Assembly: GCF_008802355.1 (NCBI RefSeq)
Contig: NZ_VZRA01000003.1
Location: forward strand, 378,360 to 442,359
Direction: 5' to 3'
From: Oryzomonas sagensis
GTDB taxonomy: Bacteria; Desulfobacterota; Desulfuromonadia; Geobacterales; Pseudopelobacteraceae
Length of the DNA stretch: 64,000 nucleotides
A model generated the notes under the pieces. The model made no database searches. It worked only from the letters and a program-made list of their open reading frames with translations, and had not been told where the DNA came from. The translations under genes were made by a program, and so were the position numbers. Below, one piece after another: positions 58,396 through 64,000 of this stretch. Positions within the stretch are counted from its first letter, which is position 1; each line of letters opens with the position of its first letter.

Positions 58396-59703
58396 ATGCA
58401 GAATACTATTTGGGACCCCCAGCATGAATGCATGCCCCGGGACGAGATAGAACAGCTCCAACTTGAGCGGCTCCAGGCGACCCTCAACCGTGTCTATAAA
58501 AACGTAACCTGTTACCGGACGAAGTTCACCGAACGGGGTATTGTTCCCGAGGATATCACCGCCCTTTCCGATCTGGCAAAGCTCCCCTTTACCACCAAGG
58601 AGGACCTGCGGCTCAATTATCCCTATGGGATGTTTGCCGTGCCGCTCAGGGAGGTGGTTCGCATCCATTCGTCATCCGGTACGACCGGCAAACCGACGGT
58701 GGTGGGATATACCAAAAACGACCTCAAAATATGGTCGAACCTGGTGGCCCGTTTCATGACCGCAGCCGGCGTCACTCCTGACGACGTGGTGCAGATCGCC
58801 TTCGGCTACGGCCTGTTCACCGGCGCCTTTGGCCTGCACTACGGTTCGGAAACCATCGGCGCCGCCGTCATCCCCATGAGCGGCGGCAACACGGACAAGC
58901 AGATCATGATCATGCAGGATTACAAAAGCACGGTTCTGGTCTGCACGCCGAGCTATGCCATCAACATTGCCGACCGCATTGAAAGGCAGGGCATCGATCC
59001 CAAGACCTTGTCCCTCAAGGTAGGGCTGTTTGGCGGCGAACCCTGGTCCGAGGCCATGCGTCGGGAGATCGAGGCACGTCTTTCCCTCAGCGCTACGGAC
59101 AACTATGGCCTTTCGGAGGTCATCGGCCCCGGCGTTGCGGGGGAATGCCGCTGCAAATGCGGCATGCACATCTCCGAGGACGGCTTTATCCCGGAGATCA
59201 TCAACCCCGAGACCGGTGAAGTATTGCCGCCGGGAAGCGTGGGCGAACTGGTGCTGACCACCATCAGCAAGGAAGCCTTCCCCATGATCCGCTATCGGAC
59301 ACGGGACATTACCAGTCTTGACTATGGCGTCTGCGCGTGTGGCCGGACCACGGTGCGGATGAAAAAGACCATGGGCCGCTCCGATGATATGCTGATCATC
59401 AAGGGGGTCAACGTCTTCCCGTCGCAGATCGAAGAGGTGCTGGTGGCCATCGAGGGGTGCGAACCGCATTACCAACTGGTGGTTGACCGCAAGGGCGCCA
59501 TGGATACCCTCGAGGTCAGCATCGAGGTCACGGAGCATATCTTCTTTGACGAGATGAAGAAACAGCGGGCCTTTTTGGAGATGGTCGAGAAGAAGATCGA
59601 CACGGTGTTGGGGGTCGGCGTCACCGTCAAGCTGGTCGAGCCCAACAGCCTGCCGCGCAACGAGGGAAAAGCCAATCGCGTCATTGACAGGCGGCAGTTG
59701 TGA
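58396..59703 (+). CDS. paaK: Phenylacetate-CoA ligase (PaaK-like)
   Basis: A 435-residue AMP-forming ligase. [16 protein letters not shown] is the phosphate-binding motif, [15 protein letters not shown] and RYRTRDI follow, and the C-terminal domain has [14 protein letters not shown]. Other members act on indoleacetate or aryl acids, so the substrate is not certain; aromatic or aryl-acetate use would suit this group of bacteria. ATG 58396 follows GAGG. It lies directly after proS. Confidence 0.88.
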   Translation: MQNTIWDPQHECMPRDEIEQLQLERLQATLNRVYKNVTCYRTKFTERGIVPEDITALSDLAKLPFTTKEDLRLNYPYGMFAVPLREVVRIHSSSGTTGKPTVVGYTKNDLKIWSNLVARFMTAAGVTPDDVVQIAFGYGLFTGAFGLHYGSETIGAAVIPMSGGNTDKQIMIMQDYKSTVLVCTPSYAINIADRIERQGIDPKTLSLKVGLFGGEPWSEAMRREIEARLSLSATDNYGLSEVIGPGVAGECRCKCGMHISEDGFIPEIINPETGEVLPPGSVGELVLTTISKEAFPMIRYRTRDITSLDYGVCACGRTTVRMKKTMGRSDDMLIIKGVNVFPSQIEEVLVAIEGCEPHYQLVVDRKGAMDTLEVSIEVTEHIFFDEMKKQRAFLEMVEKKIDTVLGVGVTVKLVEPNSLPRNEGKANRVIDRRQL

Positions 59704-59737
59704 AGCTCTGATGCTGTTTTTCTGTTCACCCAACGCA

Positions 59738-59772
59738 AGCGGGTCATGTCTTTACACATGGCCCGCTTTTTT
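59738..59772 (+). terminator. Intrinsic terminator after the paaK-like gene
   Basis: A 12-bp stem with one mismatch (59738-59749 with 59756-59767), a 6-base loop and a T-run to 59772. mgsA converges from the other side. Confidence 0.88.
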
Positions 59773-59782
59773 ATGGGGCGAA

Positions 59783-60262
59783 TCAGATCCCTTTTGAGTT
59801 GCGAAAACGGTCCCGGTACTCCTTGAAATCAGGGATGGTCCGTTTATAGCCGGACGACATGAGGGGGGACGAAATAACGAGATCGGCCGTGGTGCGGTTG
59901 CATGCCACGGGGATGTTCCAGACAACGGCAATCCGCAGGAGCGCCTTCACATCCGGGTCATGGGGTTGGGGTTCGAGTGGGTCCCAGAAGAAAATGATCA
60001 AATCAATTTCGCCCTCGGCGATTTTCGCGCCAATCTGCAGGTCTCCGCCAAGAGGGCCACTTTGAAATTTGGTGATGGGGATTCGGAGCGCTTCTTCCAG
60101 CAAAGTTCCCGTGGTCCCCGTGGCGTAAAGCTTGTGTTGGGCCAATAAATCCCGGTTGAAGAGGGACCACTCGATGAGATCGTGTTTCTTATTGTCATGT
60201 GCGACGAGAGCGATTCGTTTACACGGAATGAGGTCCTTATCCTTTGGCTGTTTAGTAGTCAT
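59783..60262 (-). CDS. mgsA: Methylglyoxal synthase
   Basis: A 159-residue enzyme converting dihydroxyacetone phosphate to methylglyoxal. [14 protein letters not shown] at the start, ATGTTGTLL and [13 protein letters not shown] [13 protein letters not shown], and [21 protein letters not shown] carry the phosphate and catalytic residues. Length is normal. It is the second - strand gene of the window and divergent from the sensor kinase gene. Confidence 0.94.
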   Translation of the reverse strand: MTTKQPKDKDLIPCKRIALVAHDNKKHDLIEWSLFNRDLLAQHKLYATGTTGTLLEEALRIPITKFQSGPLGGDLQIGAKIAEGEIDLIIFFWDPLEPQPHDPDVKALLRIAVVWNIPVACNRTTADLVISSPLMSSGYKRTIPDFKEYRDRFRNSKGI

Positions 60263-60454
60263 CTACCGTTTGCCTCCTTTTCTTGTTTTCCGCATACCAG
60301 CATATTTTCGCCCCATTTGCCAATGAAAAGTAACATGTTGGGAGATGCAAAATTTTGGACAGGGACTTTTTGTTTGGTATGATATGATGTATCCTAATTT
60401 TCTTTAATATAACATGGTTGGCTTTGATTGCTCGGCTGTCGGCAAGGTGGCACC

Positions 60455-61894
60455 ATGAAAAGTGGTCTCGAAAAAACAGATCGTTATGATCTGCTCAAAA
60501 TCATTGCGATTTATGCAATTTTCAGCTGTTTATGGATTTATTGTTCCGATACGGCTCTGGGCCTCATCATAACCGATCCAGCTACCTTGGTACATATCTC
60601 CGTCTTCAAAGGTTTTTTCTTCGTCGTCATCACCGGTACGCTTCTGTATCAACTTATCAGCCGCTATCTTTTGGAATCCAGACAGCTCAAGGAGGGGATA
60701 AAGAACAGGGACATATTGTTCAGCTTTCTCTACGAGGGGATGATGGACGCCTTTGCCAGTGTCGATATGACCGGCAGGATACTGCAATACAACGAAGTCT
60801 TCCGCACGATGCTCGGATACGAAGCTGAAGAGTTGCGCTCAAAGACCTACGAGGAGCTTACGCCCGAGAAGTGGCATGCTATGGAGCTTAGAATCATTGA
60901 GGAGCAGGTTATTCCCCGGGGGTATTCCGATGTATATGAAAAGGAATACCGGAGAAAAGACGGCACGGTCTTCCCGATAGAACTGCGGACTCAACTTATT
61001 CGCGACGACCAGGGAAATCCGTTTGCAATGTGGGCGATCATTCATGACATCACGGAGCGGAAACGGGTGCAAGATACGCTTTCGCAAAAAAGCCGACAAC
61101 TTGAAGAGCTTAACCAATCTCTTGAAAAACGCGTGTCGGAAACCATCATCGAACTTCGCCAGAGAGACCAGATGCTGTTCCAGCAAAGCCGTCTGGCGGC
61201 TATGGGAGAGATGGTCAACAACATCGCCCACCAATGGCGTCAGCCGCTTAATAATGTGGGGCTCATCATACAGAACCTGCAAATCTCTCAGAAGTCGGGA
61301 GAAATCAGCGGAGAGGAGTTCGACCGGGAAGTTGCCGACACCATGCAGCTCATCCACCATATGTCGGCCACTATAGATGACTTCCGAAATTTTTTCCGAC
61401 AGGATAAGGAGAAACACACCTTTTCCGTCGCCAAGGCTGTGGAATTAGCTGTCGGGCTTATTGACGCCACCTTGAAAAATGGGTACATCGCGACGGAGTT
61501 GCAACTCGACACCGACGTGACAGCCGTTGGCTACAAGAATGAATATTCCCAAGTATTGCTCAACATCATAAACAATGCCAAGGATGTCCTACAGGAGAGG
61601 CGCGTCGATAATCCCCGAATTACCATCCGGGCTTTCCGTGACAATGATCTTTCGGTCGTCACGGTGCGTGATAACGGAGGCGGTATTGATGAGAGCATCT
61701 GCAACAAGATCTTTGATCCGTACTTTACCACGAAAGAGCCGGACAAAGGCACCGGCATCGGCTTGTATATGTCAAAAGTGATCATCGAAAAAAACATGAA
61801 CGGTAGGCTGACGGTGTTGAATCACCGGGATGGCGCTGAATTCAGGGTAGAACTGCCGGCGGGCTTTTCTCCAAGCGTCTGCCAAAGTGATTAA
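60455..61894 (+). CDS. PAS-domain sensor histidine kinase
   Basis: A 479-residue membrane kinase. Two N-terminal helices (~14-30 and 50-68) with a short loop are followed by a PAS domain (~90-200), a coiled coil, an H-box AHQWRQPLNN with His259, and a GHKL ATPase with VRDNGGGIDESI, FDPYFTTKEPDKGTGIGL. The HQWRQPL type of H-box is common in Geobacter-like kinases. No response regulator gene is next to it. ATG 60455 follows AAGGTGG; TTG 60428 is in frame. It is the last ordinary chromosomal gene before the dif-like site. Confidence 0.9.
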   Translation: MKSGLEKTDRYDLLKIIAIYAIFSCLWIYCSDTALGLIITDPATLVHISVFKGFFFVVITGTLLYQLISRYLLESRQLKEGIKNRDILFSFLYEGMMDAFASVDMTGRILQYNEVFRTMLGYEAEELRSKTYEELTPEKWHAMELRIIEEQVIPRGYSDVYEKEYRRKDGTVFPIELRTQLIRDDQGNPFAMWAIIHDITERKRVQDTLSQKSRQLEELNQSLEKRVSETIIELRQRDQMLFQQSRLAAMGEMVNNIAHQWRQPLNNVGLIIQNLQISQKSGEISGEEFDREVADTMQLIHHMSATIDDFRNFFRQDKEKHTFSVAKAVELAVGLIDATLKNGYIATELQLDTDVTAVGYKNEYSQVLLNIINNAKDVLQERRVDNPRITIRAFRDNDLSVVTVRDNGGGIDESICNKIFDPYFTTKEPDKGTGIGLYMSKVIIEKNMNGRLTVLNHRDGAEFRVELPAGFSPSVCQSD

Positions 61895-61976
61895 GCGGTT
61901 TTGTTTAGAAAGAAAAGATGGGTCTGTCATTCCAGCCCGTTACACGGTATTTTTGTTTTAATGCTCCATAAATTGT

Positions 61977-62004
61977 ACTTTACATAATATAACTTATGGG
62001 CGCT
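61977..62004. other. dif: dif-like XerC/XerD recombination site (element/chromosome junction)
   Basis: Against the reverse complement of the E. coli dif site (ATTTAACATAA-TATACA-TTATGCGCACC, known sequence), this 28-mer reads ACTTTACATAA-TATAAC-TTATGGGCGCT. The left (XerD-side) arm matches 9 of 11, the right (XerC-side) arm 8 of 11 and the centre 4 of 6. The repeated sequence starts at 61986, at the inner end of the left arm, as expected if crossover happened in the central region. Confidence 0.7.
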
Positions 62005-62176
62005 TTTTTCGGATGCCATCAGGCACGATTTAGTTGCCCTGACTGTCGTTGACCCTCAAGGGTCGAAGACAAACAACCAGCCTTTGCTGGTGTCGATCTG
62101 GAATGATCTACTGGCCACGGTCGCCACGTACGGTCTTTTTCAGGACCAAGCCCATTCACCCTTAAAAAACCAGCCT
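61986..62176. repeat. Direct repeat, copy 1 (hairpin-rich leader)
   Basis: 191 bases that recur identically at 63810-64000. It contains short hairpins: GACCCTCAAGGGTC (62051-62064), ACCAGC-CTTT-GCTGGT (62076-62091) and GGTC...GACC (62132-62147). It may run beyond 62176, because copy 2 is cut by the window edge. In this copy a chromosomal T turns the frame into TAA (61985-61987), so the ORF seen in copy 2 has no start here. Confidence 0.97.
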
Positions 62177-62313
62177 TTCTCCGTTTTGTCTTTTCCCCCT
62201 CTCTCATGCTGTCCACAAGTGCACAGGCGTCCCGTGAGCGCGGCAACGCCACGCTCGGCGAACGGGTCAGCCTGTGTGCCTTGTGGGCCAGCACAACCTA
62301 CGGAGGCGTCATC
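62177..62313. other. Leader between the repeat and the first small gene
   Basis: No gene is supported here. A strong hairpin lies at 62236-62256 (GAGCG-C-GGC, AAC loop, GCC-A-CGCTC, one C-A mismatch). Such hairpins in single-stranded phages serve as origin or packaging signals; that role is only a possibility here. Confidence 0.5.
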
Positions 62314-62529
62314 ATGTCCAGTTCCGTCAAGCTGTCATACGATTTCAAACACTGCCCGGTCTGCGGCTCCCAGATCGCAACGCCGGTGCACATGTCCGTT
62401 GTTTTGGAGGAACCCGCTGCTGGTTTCCTCGGTAGCATGTCAAAGGAGTACGATTTGCCCGATGACGTTGTCTGTCTTCGGCTGCTCTGTGACCCCTGTT
62501 TTGAGAGGTCGCTGGAACCCCCTTGGTAA
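62314..62529 (+). CDS. Small zinc-ribbon-like protein of the repeated unit
   Basis: A 71-residue protein with two CxxC pairs, HCPVCGSQ near the start and LLCDPCFE near the end, a typical spacing for a small zinc ribbon. Zinc or nucleic-acid binding is inferred. ATG 62314 follows TACGGAGG; the frame is open 108 bases upstream but without a good start and over the hairpin. It is the first of four genes in the unit. I do not recognise a family. Confidence 0.65.
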   Translation: MSSSVKLSYDFKHCPVCGSQIATPVHMSVVLEEPAAGFLGSMSKEYDLPDDVVCLRLLCDPCFERSLEPPW

Positions 62530-62564
62530 CAATACGAAATCACGCAACCCCCCCCCTCATGTAA

Positions 62565-62620
62565 TTTCAATGGGTTATGGTGGCACAAAACTGCTGATTT
62601 CCTGTATTTTCAATGCGTTA
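62565..62620. promoter_or_regulatory. Two direct repeats upstream of the three-gene cluster, possible operator
   Basis: TTTCAATGGGTTA (62565-62577) and TTTCAATGCGTTA (62608-62620) agree in 12 of 13 bases and lie 43 bases apart, between the zinc-ribbon gene and the next gene. Paired short repeats are usual targets of ribbon-helix-helix repressors, and one such gene lies downstream. Confidence 0.45.
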
Positions 62621-62667
62621 CATATTCATTAAAGAACGATTAAAACCTGCTAAGAAAGGAGTAAAAA

Positions 62668-62907
62668 ATGGAAGTTTTTTTGAAAGAAGATTTGAGGCCT
62701 GGAACACATTTATTGCCCTGGTTGGTGCTGTACTTTTTGTTGCCATCGGATGACCTGGATGAAAACTCATCCGTTGCGATTAAGAAACGGGAGATCTTCG
62801 CTTCAAGCATCGAAGCAGCTCACAAACTCTGGGCCGAGATCGTTAAGGCCGAGGCTCTCAACGTTGACTCCGAATACAGGATTTTTCCGGGAGGTGCCAG
62901 CCAATGA
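62668..62907 (+). CDS. Unknown 79-residue protein of the repeated unit
   Basis: A small protein with a hydrophobic stretch LLPWLVLYFLLPS near the N-terminus and an amphipathic helix SSIEAAHKLWAEIVKAEAL. AAGAAAGGAG precedes the ATG at good distance, so it is probably translated. Its TGA overlaps the ATG of the ribbon-helix-helix gene. No family recognised. Confidence 0.65.
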   Translation: MEVFLKEDLRPGTHLLPWLVLYFLLPSDDLDENSSVAIKKREIFASSIEAAHKLWAEIVKAEALNVDSEYRIFPGGASQ

Positions 62908-63080
62908 GCAAAGTGCTTTCCAAGCGGGTTACGGTTCGCTTTTCCGAACAACATTACGATGCGCTACGGGCTTATGCCGAGCATGAGGGAACTGATCCGG
63001 CTGCTATCATCCGGCATCTGGTGGCTCGTTTCCTCAATGATCGCTGTGCCGTCCTTGTGCCGTCGATTGGGGGCTTTTGA
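62904..63080 (+). CDS. Ribbon-helix-helix (CopG/MetJ-like) DNA-binding protein, 58 aa
   Basis: A short gene starting ATG 62904 within the stop of the previous gene (ATGA) and ending TGA 63078-63080. The protein has a basic beta strand KRVTVRFSEQHYDALRAYA, then a loop and helix GTDPAAIIRHLVARFLNDR, the layout of RHH repressors, with a short unrelated tail. It would be a dimeric DNA-binding regulator or copy-control protein. The next gene starts one base after its stop. Confidence 0.7.
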   Translation: MSKVLSKRVTVRFSEQHYDALRAYAEHEGTDPAAIIRHLVARFLNDRCAVLVPSIGGF

Positions 63081-63081
63081 C

Positions 63082-63693
63082 ATGGCTACCTTGCAATCAA
63101 CAAAGCCGCCGTCAGGCACCCGCTCTGCCGGCGGGGGCCGGATGGCGGCGAACGGCAGTTCGGCGGGCGTTTGCCCGCCGAAAGTGGAGCCGTTAGGCGC
63201 AGCGGCTGCACTTGGCTACTTGTCCGTTGATATCAACCAGCTGCTGTTCGATGTCTCGACCACGTTCAACCCGCTGCATCAAGGCAATTTGTTCGATTGC
63301 CAAGCTGCGGGAGTTCGTGACGGGCGCTATTTGTTCAATGTCGCTTTGCCCTACGATCTTGCCCGGTTCTTCGTAACCCTCATGGAGTCCATGACAAGCG
63401 TTTTTGTGCTAATGAGCCGCAAAGCTGTTTCTTCTGCTGCTCACCTCAAAACGATTGACCCGGCGGCGATTGCTGAACGTGAGCAAGCAAAGGCAGATTT
63501 TAGCAAAGAGGTCTGTTCGATCTATGACAGTCTCATCGATCAGGGGTTCACCTCTGCTGAGGCCGTCAAGCGAACAAATTTTGCTCTGAAGTCCGTTTCT
63601 CACCCTTGGGCGACCCACGATCTTGTTAAACGAACCCTTCGAGCTGAGGGGCGTTTTAGGGCCAAAAACAGACATTCAAACAGAAAGGAGTAG
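63082..63693 (+). CDS. Unknown 203-residue protein of the repeated unit
   Basis: The ATG lies one base after the ribbon-helix-helix stop, so the genes are coupled. Residues 1-40 are a low-complexity Gly/Ala/Ser/Pro-rich segment. The middle has LGYLSVDINQLLFDVSTTFN and LFNVALPYDLARFFVTLM; the rest is helical and ends in a very basic tail (RAEGRFRAKNRHSNRKE) that could bind DNA or RNA. No HUH-endonuclease, tyrosine recombinase or ATPase motif is visible. No family recognised. The longer frame upstream overlaps the previous gene. Confidence 0.65.
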   Translation: MATLQSTKPPSGTRSAGGGRMAANGSSAGVCPPKVEPLGAAAALGYLSVDINQLLFDVSTTFNPLHQGNLFDCQAAGVRDGRYLFNVALPYDLARFFVTLMESMTSVFVLMSRKAVSSAAHLKTIDPAAIAEREQAKADFSKEVCSIYDSLIDQGFTSAEAVKRTNFALKSVSHPWATHDLVKRTLRAEGRFRAKNRHSNRKE

Positions 63694-63787
63694 ACCAATC
63701 GGAAAAAACGATTTAACTTGGCTGCCAAAAGGTTGACTTTGGCTGCCGTCAATTCCGTGACAAACCGGGTAAGGGAAATTGTATTTT

Positions 63788-64000
63788 ATGAATAATATTA
63801 GCTACATACAATATAACTTATGGGCGCTTTTTTCGGATGCCATCAGGCACGATTTAGTTGCCCTGACTGTCGTTGACCCTCAAGGGTCGAAGACAAACAA
63901 CCAGCCTTTGCTGGTGTCGATCTGGAATGATCTACTGGCCACGGTCGCCACGTACGGTCTTTTTCAGGACCAAGCCCATTCACCCTTAAAAAACCAGCCT
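63788..64000 (+). CDS. Possible junction-spanning ORF, open at window end
   Basis: ATG 63788 starts a frame (NNISYIQYNLWALFSDAIRH...) that crosses the dif-like site into the second repeat copy and is open to the window edge (71 codons). In copy 1 the same frame lacks a start and is cut by TAA at 61985. If real, the gene would be intact only in tandem or circular copies. The ribosome binding site is poor and the region also forms hairpins, so it may be non-coding. Confidence 0.35.
   Translation, partial: MNNISYIQYNLWALFSDAIRHDLVALTVVDPQGSKTNNQPLLVSIWNDLLATVATYGLFQDQAHSPLKNQP
63801..63828. other. Second dif-like site between tandem units
   Basis: The centre TATAAC and the right arm TTATGGGCGCT are identical to those at 61988-62004, but the left arm GCTACATACAA matches the XerD arm only 5 of 11. 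A degenerate arm supplied by the element, with the good arm supplied by the chromosome at the first site, is what insertion of an attP at dif would leave. Confidence 0.6.
63810..64000. repeat. Direct repeat, copy 2 (runs to the window edge)
   Basis: Identical over 191 bases to 61986-62176, at a distance of 1,824 bases. The identity reaches the end of the window, so its full length is unknown. Confidence 0.97.

Larger units (their letters stand above)
61986..63809. mobile_element. 1.82-kb unit bounded by a dif-like direct repeat (probable Xer-dependent element)
   Basis: The unit runs from the first copy of the 191-bp repeat to the base before the second. It contains a hairpin-rich leader without a good gene (61986-62313) and four short same-strand genes, three of them overlapping or one base apart. 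It has no transposase, integrase, replication initiator or coat gene that I can recognise. Filamentous phages and their satellites (IMEX) insert at dif through host XerC/XerD and form tandem arrays; the layout fits this, but the family cannot be named. Confidence 0.6.

Noticed and set aside
62548..62556. Run of nine C as a phase-variable tract
   Set aside because: It lies between two genes, not in a reading frame or between clear promoter elements.
62084..62632. 182-codon + strand frame running from the repeat through the zinc-ribbon gene
   Set aside because: Beyond 62176 it overlaps the zinc-ribbon gene in another frame and becomes Pro/Ser/Cys-rich. Only its first part, seen again at 63788, might be coding.

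Overview
The window looks like chromosome from a Geobacter/Pelobacter-type bacterium (Desulfuromonadales/Geobacterales). This is inferred from gene content and style: many c-di-GMP and PAS signalling proteins, a PyrR-controlled pyr operon, an undecorated type II fatty-acid cluster, DUF1858 and DUF502 proteins, and fairly high GC. No rRNA, tRNA, CRISPR array or intact transposase was seen. Almost every gene is on the + strand; only a DEAD-box helicase and mgsA are on the - strand.

Layout. 1-8.7 kb: tail of a sensor kinase, an FtsX-type ABC permease, a P2A-type cation ATPase, a lipoprotein, a DUF1003 protein and an acyl-CoA ligase. 8.7-14.4 kb: a strikingly AT-rich island behind a good sigma-54 promoter, coding for a PEP-CTERM protein, a TPR/beta-barrel exporter, a cellulose-synthase-like GT2 and a GH26-like hydrolase. 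It looks like a compact exopolysaccharide system. 14.5-27.6 kb: AcpH, two GGDEF proteins (one degenerate), a 2-hydroxyacid dehydrogenase, RecQ, a DEAD-box helicase, a polyprenyl synthase and a TlpA/CcdA pair. 27.6-38.4 kb: the pyrimidine locus (PyrR attenuator, pyrR-pyrB-pyrC-DUF488-carA-radical SAM-ferritin-like-DUF486-carB) followed by greA. MITE-like palindromic repeats sit in the spacers after pyrR, pyrB and carA. 38.5-46.5 kb: thpR, recG with an AbrB-like N-terminus, ribF, two membrane proteins and aroE. 46.6-54 kb: yceD-rpmF-plsX-fabH-fabD-fabZ-fabG-acpP-fabF-rpiB. 54-61.9 kb: glyA, ispG, proS, a phenylacetate-CoA ligase, mgsA and a PAS histidine kinase.

The right end (61.97-64 kb) is the most unusual part. 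A 28-bp sequence resembling the inverted dif site (XerC/XerD recombination site) marks the start of a 191-bp sequence. That sequence recurs exactly at 63,810 and runs to the window edge. Between the two copies is a 1,824-bp unit coding for four small unknown proteins, including a zinc-ribbon-like and a ribbon-helix-helix protein. The arrangement is what a tandem array of an Xer-exploiting element (IMEX; filamentous phage or RS1-like satellite) integrated at dif would give. The window would then lie at the replication terminus, which fits the strand bias. No replication initiator or coat genes are visible, so the identity of the element is open.
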